From Actinacidiphila alni (lineage in GTDB: Bacteria > Actinomycetota > Actinomycetes > Streptomycetales > Streptomycetaceae): a stretch of DNA of 64,000 bases. A program made the position numbers and the translations under genes. Under the pieces are notes generated by a model. The model saw nothing but the letters and a program-made list of their open reading frames with translations. It had not been told where the DNA came from and searched no databases. Positions 1 to 8,466 of this stretch are shown here, piece after piece (the stretch's first letter is position 1; each line of letters starts with the position of its first letter). The DNA is taken from assembly GCF_900112845.1 (NCBI RefSeq), contig NZ_FONG01000014.1:1-64000 (forward strand), given 5' to 3'.

Positions 1-1238
1 CCACCGTCTCCGAGCTGGACCGGCTGGACTGCGGCTACTGGAAGGGCGAGGCCGCCAAAGCCTTCATCTCCCACATCGACAGCGACGTCACCCCGCTGAT
101 CAAAAAGGCACACGACTCCTTCGGCCGCGCCTCCAGCGCACTGGGCCGCTGGGCCGACCAACTCCACGGCTTCCAGGACGAAGCCGACGCACTCGAACGC
201 GAAGCCGCCACCAAACAAGGCACCCTCGACCACGCCAAAACCGCCGCCGGCATCCCGCCGGACGACGGCGCCCCGCACCCGCAACCCGAGGCGTCCCCCA
301 ACCCGGACCCCCACGCCGCAGCCGAGGCCAAGAAGAAACAGCAGGCCGTCACCGACGCCAACAACGCCTTGGACGGCGTACGCCACCGCGCCGAAGAACT
401 CCACAACCGCTTCACCAACGCCGCCAACGCCATCAGCCACGACCTCGACAAAGCCGGCGACATCGCCCCCGACAAACCCGGCCTGTTCAGCCGCATGGTC
501 CACGGCATCGAAGACGCCTGGAACGACACCGTCCAATGGGTCAAGGACCACGCCGACCTCATCAAACTCATCGGCGACCTCCTCAGCGACCTCAGCGGCA
601 TCCTCGGTGTCCTGGCGATCATCACGGCCCCGTTCGAGCCGCTCGGCGCGATCTTCGCCGCCGCGGCCGTCGTCACCAGCGCCGCCGCGCTGATCACCCA
701 TCTGATCGCCAAGGCCGCCGGCGCCGACGTGAGCTGGATGAGCATCGGCTTCGACGCACTCGGCGCGATACCCGGCATCGGCGCCTTCTCCAAGGGCGCC
801 AAGGTGGCCGACGGCGCGATCGCCGCCACCCGCGCCGCCGAACTCGGCGAGGGATTCCGCGGCGTCACCACCATCGGCCGGAACTTCGTCGGCAAGGCGG
901 GCGAATTCATCGCCGGCGGCAAGCAGATAAAACTCTTCGGGAACGTCAAGCTGGAGTTCGGCGGCTTCAAGACCGCCGGAAAGATCATCTCGGACGGCAA
1001 GATTATCAACCGTATGCAGATGGTTTCCGAGCAGCTCTACCACGGCGGCCAGTTGATCGGCACCAAGGGCATCAAAACCATCACCGGCGGCCGGGTGGCG
1101 ATCGACGCGATGAGCAACGCGGGCCGCGCCATCGACGCCGGGCTCAAGCTCGCGCCGAAGCTGTACTCGATCCCCCAGCACATCGGCGACGCCGTCCACC
1201 TCGGCGACCGCTTCAACCAGGCGGCCACCGCCCACTGA
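1..1238 (+). CDS. WXG-motif protein, T7SS-substrate-like (5' partial)
   Basis: The reading frame is open from the window edge (first whole codon at base 3), so the N-terminus lies outside. The visible 411 residues begin with a helical segment holding a Trp-Lys-Gly (WxG) turn at about residue 13, as in WXG100/LXG secretion domains, followed by a charged helical stretch and a Pro-rich linker. A strongly hydrophobic Ala/Leu/Ile segment (bases about 570-720) follows, then a Gly-rich IPGIGAFSKG region recalling the pre-toxin linker of polymorphic effectors, and a basic amphipathic C-terminus. No toxin fold or catalytic motif is recognised. It is followed 53 bp later by another co-directional gene. 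WXG assignment is from the motif only; role as a secreted effector is inference. Confidence 0.75.
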   Translation, partial: TVSELDRLDCGYWKGEAAKAFISHIDSDVTPLIKKAHDSFGRASSALGRWADQLHGFQDEADALEREAATKQGTLDHAKTAAGIPPDDGAPHPQPEASPNPDPHAAAEAKKKQQAVTDANNALDGVRHRAEELHNRFTNAANAISHDLDKAGDIAPDKPGLFSRMVHGIEDAWNDTVQWVKDHADLIKLIGDLLSDLSGILGVLAIITAPFEPLGAIFAAAAVVTSAAALITHLIAKAAGADVSWMSIGFDALGAIPGIGAFSKGAKVADGAIAATRAAELGEGFRGVTTIGRNFVGKAGEFIAGGKQIKLFGNVKLEFGGFKTAGKIISDGKIINRMQMVSEQLYHGGQLIGTKGIKTITGGRVAIDAMSNAGRAIDAGLKLAPKLYSIPQHIGDAVHLGDRFNQAATAH

Positions 1239-1291
1239 CCCGCACCCGTTCGACGAGCCCGCAGGAAGCGGCAGAGGAAAGGCGCACGACG

Positions 1292-2173
1292 ATGGACTGG
1301 TATCCGGACGCGGACGAATCCACCCTGGTACGGACGCCGATCCGCTTCGCCACCGGTTACGCCCATCCGGTGCTGGGCTCGCGGTGGTTCAGGGACACCG
1401 ACCGCCGCGACATCCAGGCGGAACTGCCCGGCTGGCCCGCCGGCCCCGCGTACACCCTGCATTCGAAGGCGACGCAGAAGGTGGACCGGGTCGGCGGCGG
1501 ACTCCTCGGCGGCATCGTCACCGCGGCGCGGGTCGCCGTCGAGGCGGTGACCGGCGGCAACGCGGTGCAGGTCGGCGGCGCGTCCCGGTCGAAGCCGCAG
1601 GACCCGGCCAACGAGTCCGAGGACTTCCCGGTGATGTGGGCCGCGACCGGGACCGTGGCCCGTACCGTGCCGTGGCAGCTGGACCCCGGCCGCAGCCCGG
1701 AGCACACCCGGGTCGACGCGGTCGTCACCGAGCGCCGCTTCCTGCTGCTGGGCATCGGCCCCGATCTGACCGCGTCCGCCACCGTGCTGTGGGAGACCCC
1801 CCGGGACACGGTGGCCGGCGCCGAGCAACTGGCGTTCAGCGAGGGCGGGCACGATGTGCGGGTCACCTTCACCGACGGCTCCTGGGTACGGCTGTCCACC
1901 GGCGCCGCCGACAAGTTCGCCGGAGTGCTGGCCGAGCGCCGCAAGCTGCTGCCGGAGTCCGAACTGACCGCGGGGCAGCGCGAACGCCTGGCCCGTTTCG
2001 TCGGCGAACTGCCCGCCACCGCACAGCCGCCGAAGCTCTTCCGGCTGGCCAGCGGCATCGTCCTGGCCGAGGCCCAGGTCCCGGCGAAGGTCGGCAAGGG
2101 GCTGTTCGAGACCCACTCGATCCTGATGGGCGAGACCGGCGAGGCGGCCCGTCCGCAGCCCGGCGACCTCTGA
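1292..2173 (+). CDS. uncharacterised protein of the WXG cassette
   Basis: 293 residues, ATG start preceded by a GAGGAAAGG ribosome site. No signal peptide or convincing membrane helix, though a Gly/Ala/Val-rich stretch lies near residues 65-95. The C-terminal half (about 125-250) alternates beta-strand-like runs ending in GSWVRLSTG, compatible with a PH-like or scramblase-like beta domain, but no family is recognised with confidence. It sits 53 bp after the WXG protein and 83 bp before the next gene on the same strand, so a shared transcript and a role alongside the WXG protein (partner, chaperone or immunity-like) are plausible but inferred. Confidence 0.7.
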   Translation: MDWYPDADESTLVRTPIRFATGYAHPVLGSRWFRDTDRRDIQAELPGWPAGPAYTLHSKATQKVDRVGGGLLGGIVTAARVAVEAVTGGNAVQVGGASRSKPQDPANESEDFPVMWAATGTVARTVPWQLDPGRSPEHTRVDAVVTERRFLLLGIGPDLTASATVLWETPRDTVAGAEQLAFSEGGHDVRVTFTDGSWVRLSTGAADKFAGVLAERRKLLPESELTAGQRERLARFVGELPATAQPPKLFRLASGIVLAEAQVPAKVGKGLFETHSILMGETGEAARPQPGDL

Positions 2174-2256
2174 TCCGGGCCGTTCGCGTCCGCTCCTTCC
2201 CGGCCGGCCACAGAACGCAGACCGCAGACCTCCACCACCACTAGGCGATCCCACCC

Positions 2257-3078
2257 ATGAGCACTCCTCCTTCCGAAGCCGTCACCCCCGACGCGTCGTC
2301 GTCCGACCCGGCACAGGACGCCGGCACGACGCAGGACACCGGTACAGCGCAGGACGCCGGTACGGCGCTGCTCGCCTTCGAGGCCAGCGACGTACCCCCG
2401 CTGAACTTCGTCGTCCCCGAGTCCTTCCACGGGCTGCCGATCGCGGCCACCCCCGAGGAACGCGCCGCGCTCGCCGAGACGTTCGTCCGCGACCTGTACC
2501 CGGAGGGCAGCGACGACCTGTGGACGCCCGCCGCCCCGTACTACGCGATGCTCGGCGAGGCGATGGGCGACCAGGGCCTCGCCTACTCCGCGATGGGCCT
2601 GTTCTCGATCGACGAGGGCATAGCCCACTGCTCCTTCACCGTCGCCGCGATCGCCTCCGACCACCCCTCCCCCGAGGTCGCCGCCCTCGGCATCCGGGAG
2701 ATCCTGGTCCGCGAGGAGACCAATGACGCCCGCTGGATCGACCTGCCCTGCGGCCCCGCCGTCTCCTGCGTGACGCTGCGCGAGTACGTCATCGGCGCCG
2801 AACTCACCGCCAGCGGTGAGGAGGCCAAGCTCCAGATGGGCCAGATCCAGGTGTACGTGCCGTTCCCCACCGGCCCCTACACCGCCGTCTTCACCCTGGA
2901 CACCGCGGCCATCAACTACTGGGGCGAATTCAGCGAGATGACCATGGCCATCCTGCGCAGCGTCAGCTTCGCGGACCCCGACGCCGAGGCGGATGCCGCC
3001 CCGACGGCCGGCACCGGGTCCGGGGCCGATGCCGGGACCGATGCCGGGACCGCGCTGCCGCAGCAGGCGGACCGGTGA
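2257..3078 (+). CDS. uncharacterised acidic protein with Gly/Asp/Thr repeats
   Basis: 273 residues, ATG start. The N-terminal 40 residues are a disordered tract of AQDAGT-like repeats and the C-terminal 25 are GTDAG-like repeats (a 12-bp DNA repeat near 3028-3055). Between them is a globular core of about 210 residues with alternating strands and helices, containing two close Cys around the LPCGPAVSC turn (residues 165-173). There is no signal peptide. The family is not recognised; a LpqN-like or chaperone-like fold is possible. Its stop overlaps the next start by 4 bp (GTGA), implying translational coupling with the membrane protein that follows. Confidence 0.7.
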   Translation: MSTPPSEAVTPDASSSDPAQDAGTTQDTGTAQDAGTALLAFEASDVPPLNFVVPESFHGLPIAATPEERAALAETFVRDLYPEGSDDLWTPAAPYYAMLGEAMGDQGLAYSAMGLFSIDEGIAHCSFTVAAIASDHPSPEVAALGIREILVREETNDARWIDLPCGPAVSCVTLREYVIGAELTASGEEAKLQMGQIQVYVPFPTGPYTAVFTLDTAAINYWGEFSEMTMAILRSVSFADPDAEADAAPTAGTGSGADAGTDAGTALPQQADR

Positions 3079-3824
3079 CGGACCCCGCACCCGGGCCGGC
3101 CGGGCGCCCCACCGGGTTCGCCCGCGTGTGGGAGGCGGGCCGTATCGGTGCCCCGACCCGTGGCGCCGCCTGGGCCCGTGGTGCCGTCACGCTGCTGTTC
3201 ACCGTCGTGTCCACCGCCGGGGTCTCGATCGGCTGGGCTCACGCGACCTACGCGGGCAGCTTCGCGGTGGCGGGTGTCGCGCTCGTCGTGGTGGCCTCCT
3301 CGATCACGATGGTGCTGACGCTGTACTGGCTGCACGGCTCCTTCGGTCAGGTCCTGTGCGGTTTCCTCCTTCTGCTCTTCTGCATGATCGCGGGCGGTTT
3401 CGCCGTCTCCAACGCCCTGTTCGCGGCCCGCGGCGAGGTGTCCTCCGGTGTGATCACCGGCTACACGCACCGCACGACGCTGCGGACGTCCTGGGACGCG
3501 TGCCGGGTCCGGCTGGACAGCGGAGCCGCCGTGGACCGCGAGATCCGCTGCGGCCGGCCGAAGGTCGGCAAGCACGTCACCGTGACGCAGGACCCGTCGG
3601 GCCTGGCCGCCCCCGCCTTCAGCGACCGTACGGACGCCTCCCCCGTCCTGCCCGCGATCGTCGGCGGCGCCTTCGTCCTGCTCGCGGGCACCGTCCTGCG
3701 CGCCACCGCGACCGGCGAGCGCTACCGCCTGACCGGCACCGCCAGCCCCGCGCAGGCCCCGAACCCCGGCTACTACCCGCGGCGCCTCGCCTCTCCCGGA
3801 TACGGCTCCCGCGCCACCTCCTGA
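3075..3824 (+). CDS. membrane protein, possibly DUF3592-like
   Basis: 249 residues from a GTG overlapping the preceding stop by 4 bp. Hydrophobic helices occupy roughly residues 35-60, 65-85, 92-118 and 190-212. Between the third and fourth is an extracytoplasmic-type domain of about 70 residues with two Cys (DACRVRL and IRCGRP) and a conserved-looking KVGKHVTV strand, the arrangement seen in DUF3592-type proteins, where a beta domain is framed by helices. It is the last gene of the co-directional cassette that starts with the WXG protein; a membrane partner for that cassette is inference. Confidence 0.7.
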   Translation: MTDPAPGPAGRPTGFARVWEAGRIGAPTRGAAWARGAVTLLFTVVSTAGVSIGWAHATYAGSFAVAGVALVVVASSITMVLTLYWLHGSFGQVLCGFLLLLFCMIAGGFAVSNALFAARGEVSSGVITGYTHRTTLRTSWDACRVRLDSGAAVDREIRCGRPKVGKHVTVTQDPSGLAAPAFSDRTDASPVLPAIVGGAFVLLAGTVLRATATGERYRLTGTASPAQAPNPGYYPRRLASPGYGSRATS

Positions 3825-3901
3825 CCCGCCGTCAGCCCGCCCCGGCCCGACGTGCCCCTGCCGACGCGCCCCGGCCCGCCCGGTACTGACCCGCCGTCAG
3901 C
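3821..3901. repeat. 16-bp direct repeat covering two convergent stop codons
   Basis: CTGACCCGCCGTCAGC occurs at 3821-3836 and 3886-3901. The first copy carries the TGA of the upstream plus-strand gene and the second carries the complement of the TGA of the downstream minus-strand gene. Each copy is itself nearly palindromic, so each can form a short hairpin between the convergent genes. Confidence 0.6.
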
Positions 3902-4844
3902 AGCTCTCGGCCGACCCTGCCGCCTGCGGCTCCACCACTGCCCGCCGCAGAAAGTCCTCGACCGCCGCGTACCACGCCTCGGGCTGGTCCCACGGGACGA
4001 GATGGCCGGCGTCCGGGATCTCCGCGTAGCTGCCGCGCGGCAGTACCCGGACCATCTCCTGGGCCTCCGCGCGCCCCAGTTCGCCGTCCAGTCCGCGGAC
4101 GACGAGGGCGGGGCAGGCGACCTGCGCCAGTTCGTCCCAGTGGGCGTCACGTATCCAGGGGTCACGGGAGCGCAGCAGATGGCGCGGGGCGTAGTGCGGG
4201 TGCCAGCCGTCGTCCCGCTCCTCCATGACCTCCGCGAAGAAGTCGCCCCTGACCGGATTCGGCGGATCCGCCCACGGGTCCTCGGCGCCGAACCACCGCC
4301 GCGCGTCGGCGAGGGTGTCGAAGGGCACCGGCCAGGAGCGCGTCCAGTCCTCCCACTCACGCTGCCCGGCCGCGCCGAGCGCCGACGCCCGCATGTCGCA
4401 GATGACCACCGCCGCCACCAGGTCCGGGCGGCTCACGGCGCACTGCCAGGCGGTGAGCGCCCCCATGGAGTGGCCGATGAGGGTGACAGGGGCGAGATCG
4501 AGCTGTTCGATCGCGGCGATGGCGTCGGCGGCGTACGCGTCCGGGGCGTACGGCCCCTCCGGCTTGCCGCTGCGGCCGTGTCCGCGCTGGTCCAGCGCGA
4601 TCGTGCGGTAGCGCGGGGACAGCCGGCGGGCGGTCGGCGCCCAGTGCGAAGCGCGGCCGAGCAGGCCGTGCAGCAGGAGGACACCCGGCCGCCTGCCGCC
4701 GGGTCCCGGGCCGGCGGCTCCGGTCGTGACGCCGGCCGCATAGTCCCAGGCGGCGAGGCGGACGCCGCCCGCGCCGGTCACCTCGGTGCGCCGTGCCGTG
4801 TGCTGTGCTGTGTGCCGATCCGCATGCCGGTTCATGTGCCGCAC
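3897..4844 (-). CDS. alpha/beta-fold hydrolase
   Basis: 315 residues. After a His/Arg-rich leader of about 20 residues comes a classic alpha/beta hydrolase: oxyanion strand LLLHG (57-60), DQRGHGRSG loop (85-93), nucleophile elbow GHSMG with Ser126, an acid in the VVRGLDGE strand, and catalytic His in AGHLVPWDQP near residue 289. Substrate cannot be read from the sequence; relatives include esterases, haloalkane dehalogenases and epoxide hydrolases, and the variable lid (residues 155-235) is rich in Trp. The start may instead be the Met four codons downstream. It stands alone, with a LexA-type palindrome 75 bp upstream. Confidence 0.85.
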   Translation of the reverse strand: MRHMNRHADRHTAQHTARRTEVTGAGGVRLAAWDYAAGVTTGAAGPGPGGRRPGVLLLHGLLGRASHWAPTARRLSPRYRTIALDQRGHGRSGKPEGPYAPDAYAADAIAAIEQLDLAPVTLIGHSMGALTAWQCAVSRPDLVAAVVICDMRASALGAAGQREWEDWTRSWPVPFDTLADARRWFGAEDPWADPPNPVRGDFFAEVMEERDDGWHPHYAPRHLLRSRDPWIRDAHWDELAQVACPALVVRGLDGELGRAEAQEMVRVLPRGSYAEIPDAGHLVPWDQPEAWYAAVEDFLRRAVVEPQAAGSAESC

Positions 4845-4918
4845 CCCCTCCCGTAGCCGTCGTGTCCCGGTCCGGCCGGCGCGCTCGTACGCACCGGCTC
4901 CTTCACGACCCCACGCTA

Positions 4919-4934
4919 TCGAACTTTTATTCGA
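4919..4934. promoter_or_regulatory. putative LexA (SOS) box
   Basis: TCGAACTTTTATTCGA matches the actinobacterial LexA operator TCGAAC-N4-GTTCGA at 11 of 12 conserved positions. It lies 75 bp upstream of the minus-strand hydrolase start in an AT-rich island within the 382-bp gap 4845-5226. Apart from this and the terminator at 5122-5155, no gene or other signal was seen in that gap. Confidence 0.5.
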
Positions 4935-5121
4935 ACAAGCGCTTCACGCGCCCAACACCGCTCTTTCGAGTGACAACGCTCAAGGATTGGCCGGGCGGGC
5001 CGAGGGGAGGACTTCTGCGGGGCGCGGCACGCAGGGGAAGCGGGTCGCGGGAGGCACTCGGGAAGCTCGGGGTCCTGGGTGCTTCGGGGAGTCCTTGGGG
5101 AGGGACAGAGGGGGAGGAGAG

Positions 5122-5155
5122 GGGCCCCGGCGCCGTTGGGACGGCGCCGGGGCCC
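5122..5155 (-). terminator. terminator of the DmdR1 gene
   Basis: A perfect 15-bp stem (5122-5136 with 5141-5155) and 4-nt loop, all G/C except its tip, lies about 70 bp after the end of the minus-strand regulator gene. No strong U-run follows, as is common in Streptomyces. Confidence 0.75.
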
Positions 5156-5226
5156 TCACCCGTTCCAGGGCATGGCACGGCGACGGTGGGCCCGGGGGCC
5201 CACCGCGCGGGCGCGGGGCCCGCGGC

Positions 5227-5919
5227 CTACCGCTTGGCGACGAAGACGTGCGAGGCGATCTCGGAGTCCAGCTCGGCCGCCTCGCCGCCGCTGCCGACCA
5301 GCACCCCGCCGGCCGACACCGTCACGCTCACCACGGCGCCCGGCTGCACACCGGCCCGCCGCAGCGTGTACATCACCTGGGCGTCCGTCTGGATCGGCTC
5401 GCCGATCCTGCGCACCACGACGCTCGCCCCGGCGGAACCGGGCGCCAGCTCGTTGAGACTGACCATGCCGTCCTCCAGGAAAGGATCGGCCTCGCCCTTC
5501 TCGCCCAGCTCCTCCAGGCCCGGGATCGGGTTCCCGTACGGCGACTCGGTCGGGTGCCGCAGCAGCTCGAGCACCCGGCGTTCCACCGCCTCGCTCATCA
5601 CGTGCTCCCAGCGGCACGCCTCCGCGTGCACCTGCTCCCATTCCAGGCCGATCACGTCGACCAGCAGGCATTCGGCGATGCGGTGCTTGCGCATCACGCG
5701 AGTGGCGGTGCGGCGCCCCTCGTCGGTCAGCTCAAGGTGCCGGTCGTTGGCGACGTGCAGCAGCCCGTCGCGCTCCATCCGCGCCACCGTCTGGGAGACC
5801 GTCGGGCCGCTCTGGTCGAGCCGCTCGGCGATTCGGGCGCGCATGGGGACCACACCCTCCTCCTCCAGTTCCAGGATGGTGCGGAGATACATCTCCGTCG
5901 TGTCGATCAATCCGGACAT
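5227..5919 (-). CDS. dmdR1: iron-dependent transcriptional repressor, DtxR/IdeR family
   Basis: 230 residues from ATG 5919; this start gives the canonical MSGLIDTTEMYLRTI N-terminus and the usual family length. Residues 1-70 are the winged helix (recognition helix around QSGPTVSQTVARMERDG). Residues 71-140 form the dimerisation/metal domain with the ECLLVDVIGLEW and CRWEHVMSE metal ligands (Cys102, Glu105, His106 type). Residues 150-230 are the SH3-like C-terminal domain. The family represses siderophore and iron-uptake genes when loaded with Fe(II). It is divergent from the SIS gene with a 124-bp gap; no clear iron box is visible there, so autoregulation is not supported. Confidence 0.95.
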   Translation of the reverse strand: MSGLIDTTEMYLRTILELEEEGVVPMRARIAERLDQSGPTVSQTVARMERDGLLHVANDRHLELTDEGRRTATRVMRKHRIAECLLVDVIGLEWEQVHAEACRWEHVMSEAVERRVLELLRHPTESPYGNPIPGLEELGEKGEADPFLEDGMVSLNELAPGSAGASVVVRRIGEPIQTDAQVMYTLRRAGVQPGAVVSVTVSAGGVLVGSGGEAAELDSEIASHVFVAKR

Positions 5920-6043
5920 GCGCGCCCCTCGTTTGTTCGTGCGTGGCCCTGACTCAATTCTGACGCATAGCGCCGACAACGGTCCCCGATCCGTTGCTCG
6001 CCCTTTCTTGACACGGACTCGCGGGGGCCGCACGGTGATCCGC

Positions 6044-6805
6044 ATGAGTGAGCCCCGCGAGTCCCTGGCCGACCGTTACTTCGACGCCGCGATCACCTTG
6101 CTGCACCGGATCAGGGACGAGGAGGCCGCCGGGATCCAGGCCGCCGCGGACGCCATCGGCGACGCCATCGCCGCCGACGGGCGGGTGTTCGTGTTCGGCG
6201 CGGGACACTCCTCCCTGCCTGCTCAGGACGTGGTCTACCGGGCCGGCGGCCTCGCGCTGATCAATTTGCTGGCCGTGCCCGGCGTGGTCGGCGTGGACGT
6301 GATGCCGGCCACCTTGGGCAGCGCCCTGGAGCGGGTCGACGGGCTCGCGGGCGCCGTCCTGGACACCAGCCCGGTGCGGCCCGGTGACGTCCTGATCGTG
6401 ATCTCGCTGTCCGGGCGCAACGCGCTGCCCGTGGAGATGGCGCAGAACGCCCGCGCGCTCGGCCTCACCGTGATCGGCGTCACATCGGTCGCGTACGCGA
6501 AGGAGACCAAATCGCGGCACGCGTCCGGCACCTTCCTCAAGGACCACTGCGACATCGTCCTCGATTCCAAGATCGCGGTCGGCGACGCCGAGCTGACCGA
6601 TGAGGCCATCCCCGCGCCCTTCGCGCCCGCGTCCACCGTCGTCATCAGCGCCCTGATGCAAGCTGTTGTGGCGACCGCGGCCACCGGTCTCGCCGCCCGC
6701 GGCATCACCCCGCCCATGCTGCGCTCGGGCAATGTCGACGGCGGTCACGACTGGAACGGCCGGATCTTCGAGGAGTACCGGGACCGGATTTTCTTCCGCC
6801 ACTGA
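6044..6805 (+). CDS. SIS-domain protein (phosphosugar-binding, UPF0309 type)
   Basis: 253 residues. The single SIS domain shows the Gly-rich phosphosugar loop FGAGHSS near residues 51-57 and a second Ser-rich loop VISLSGRN near 124-131. It is 253 aa, the usual size of the UPF0309 group, which is related to N-acetylglucosamine/muramic-acid phosphate isomerases and etherases; the exact substrate is unknown. The ATG at 6044 is used; upstream at 6008-6013 is a TTGACA that may be a -35 element. Divergent from dmdR1, a neighbour pairing I recall from other Streptomyces. Confidence 0.85.
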   Translation: MSEPRESLADRYFDAAITLLHRIRDEEAAGIQAAADAIGDAIAADGRVFVFGAGHSSLPAQDVVYRAGGLALINLLAVPGVVGVDVMPATLGSALERVDGLAGAVLDTSPVRPGDVLIVISLSGRNALPVEMAQNARALGLTVIGVTSVAYAKETKSRHASGTFLKDHCDIVLDSKIAVGDAELTDEAIPAPFAPASTVVISALMQAVVATAATGLAARGITPPMLRSGNVDGGHDWNGRIFEEYRDRIFFRH

Positions 6806-6826
6806 GCGCCGCATATTGCGGCGGAA
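6794..6826. terminator. hairpin between convergent SIS and PAS genes
   Basis: CGCCGCA (6807-6813) pairs with TGCGGCG (6817-6823) around a TAT loop, and the outer TTCCGCC (6794-6800) can alternatively pair with GGCGGAA (6820-6826). It overlaps the last codons of the SIS gene. A second GC-rich hairpin lies at about 6832-6862. Confidence 0.5.
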
Positions 6827-6891
6827 AACGGCGGGCGCGCACCTCATGAGCGGGCGCGCGTCCTTAGGTCGATCCCGGCGACAGATCCCGT

Positions 6892-8376
6892 TCAGCGGTC
6901 CCCGGTCAGCCCCGCCAGGTCCAGCGCCATGGCGACGCGCGCCGCGACGTCCTCCGCGTACGCCGCGTCCGCCCGGTCGAAGAGCCTGCGTCCCGAGCCG
7001 CGCAGGAAGGTGAGCGCGCCGACCGTACGGCCGCGGCTGCGCAGCACCGTGGCCAGGCCGTGCACGGTCCCCGCCGGCCAGCGCCTCGCGGCGGCCCATT
7101 CGTCGATCCGGGCCCTGGACGCCGACTCCTCGGCGGTCAGGGCGGCGTCCCCGGTCGTCGGACCGAAGCTGGCGCGTACGGTGCCGATCCGCTCCACGGC
7201 CTGGAGCACGGGGTGGGCGATGTCGTAGCCGACCGGGATGGAATTCTCCTCGACCGCCGCGGCCGGGCCCGGTTCGCCGACGGGCGTCTCGGCGATCCGG
7301 ATCAGCCGCCCGGCGTCGTCGGCGATGTCGAGCAGGGCGTGGTCGGCGAAGCCCGCCAGCGCGAAATCCAGCTGCAAGGTGGCGGCTTCCAGGGCGCTCT
7401 CGCACTCGGCGGCGGCCCGGTCGGCCCGGTGCAGCTGCTGGTAGCGGAAGCGGACCTGTGCGCCGTCCTTCTCCAGCGCCTTCTGCCGGGTGATGTCAAG
7501 GAAGAGCCAGCCCACACCCAGGGGTACGGGTTCCTCGCCGAGCGGCGACCCCAGTCGGACGAAACCGCTGCGCCAGCAGCGCCGCGTACCGCTCGCGTCG
7601 CCCCGCAGGGTCACCCACAGGTCGGCGGTGGTGGGCGGCGCCCCTTCGGACAGGACGTGCTGCAGCGCGTTCTCCAGCTCTTCCACGCCCTGGGTGAGCA
7701 GATCGCCCAGCGGCCTGCCCAGCAGCGCGTCACGGCCGGTGCGCAGCAGGCGGGCGGCGTGCGCGTTGACCACGGCGGGGCGCAGATCGGCGTCGATCAG
7801 CACGACGCCCCAGGATGCGTCGGTGAACAGCACCTCGCTGAGCGCGATCGACCGTTCGAGGTCGATCTGCGCGTGTACCTCGGAGAAGGCGCAGTAGACA
7901 CCGCTGGGCCGCCCGTCGGGGCCCTGGACGGCGGCGGACTGGGTGCGGACGAGCACCCGGCGGCCGTCCTTGGTGACGAGCGCGAATTCGTGCACCTGGC
8001 GGCCGGGGCCGTCCATGGTGGCGAGCAGGCGTTCCTCGACCTCCCGGGCGTCGGCCGAGCGTGCCGCCCAGCCGGCGAATCCGGCCCTGCCGATCGCGTC
8101 CTGCGCGGTCCAGCCCAGTATCCGGACGGCTTCGGAATTCCAGTGCGTGATCACACCTTGGCGGTCGAAGGCGCACAGGCCGGCCTCCATGCCGTCGAGC
8201 AGCGCCGCGAGCAGATGCCCGTCGCCCTCGTGTCCCGTGTGCTCCTCGGGGCCGTCACCCGCCCCACCAGGGGGAATGCCGCTGCCCGCCCCCTGGCTCC
8301 CGTGGCTCTCGCCACCACCATTGCCGCCACTGCCGCCGTCATCGAGCGGCTTTGATTGCGCGTCGAAAGGCTGCAC
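6892..8376 (-). CDS. PAS-PAS-GAF-like sensor protein without output domain
   Basis: 494 residues from a GTG. A Gly/Asp/Glu-rich leader (1-50) precedes PAS domain 1 (about 52-165, with FDRQGVITHWNSEAVRILGW), PAS domain 2 (about 170-310, ending LFLDITRQKALE, typical of a PAC exit) and a coiled linker. A GAF-like C-terminal region follows (about 330-490, including VLRSRGRTVGALTFLRGSGRR and FDRADAAYAEDVAARVAMALDLA). No kinase, PP2C phosphatase, GGDEF or HTH follows, so the protein ends where SpoIIE/RsbU-type phosphatases usually carry their output domain. It is therefore likely to act by protein contact; ligand and partner are unknown. Confidence 0.8.
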   Translation of the reverse strand: MQPFDAQSKPLDDGGSGGNGGGESHGSQGAGSGIPPGGAGDGPEEHTGHEGDGHLLAALLDGMEAGLCAFDRQGVITHWNSEAVRILGWTAQDAIGRAGFAGWAARSADAREVEERLLATMDGPGRQVHEFALVTKDGRRVLVRTQSAAVQGPDGRPSGVYCAFSEVHAQIDLERSIALSEVLFTDASWGVVLIDADLRPAVVNAHAARLLRTGRDALLGRPLGDLLTQGVEELENALQHVLSEGAPPTTADLWVTLRGDASGTRRCWRSGFVRLGSPLGEEPVPLGVGWLFLDITRQKALEKDGAQVRFRYQQLHRADRAAAECESALEAATLQLDFALAGFADHALLDIADDAGRLIRIAETPVGEPGPAAAVEENSIPVGYDIAHPVLQAVERIGTVRASFGPTTGDAALTAEESASRARIDEWAAARRWPAGTVHGLATVLRSRGRTVGALTFLRGSGRRLFDRADAAYAEDVAARVAMALDLAGLTGDR

Positions 8377-8431
8377 GACACACCATTCAACTCCGGTGTG
8401 GGCTGCGTCACACGAGATTTCGATAAATCAG

Positions 8432-8460
8432 TTGTGCGGTTCCGGAGCGCTTCTTACTGT
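8432..8460 (+). promoter_or_regulatory. sigma-70-type promoter of the orphan transcript
   Basis: TTGTGC (8432-8437), 17-bp spacer, TACTGT (8455-8460). Transcription would start near 8467, about 25 bases before a 12-codon ORF with a very strong ribosome site. No annotated plus-strand gene lies within the next 1.2 kb. Confidence 0.6.
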
Positions 8461-8466
8461 GGCTGG

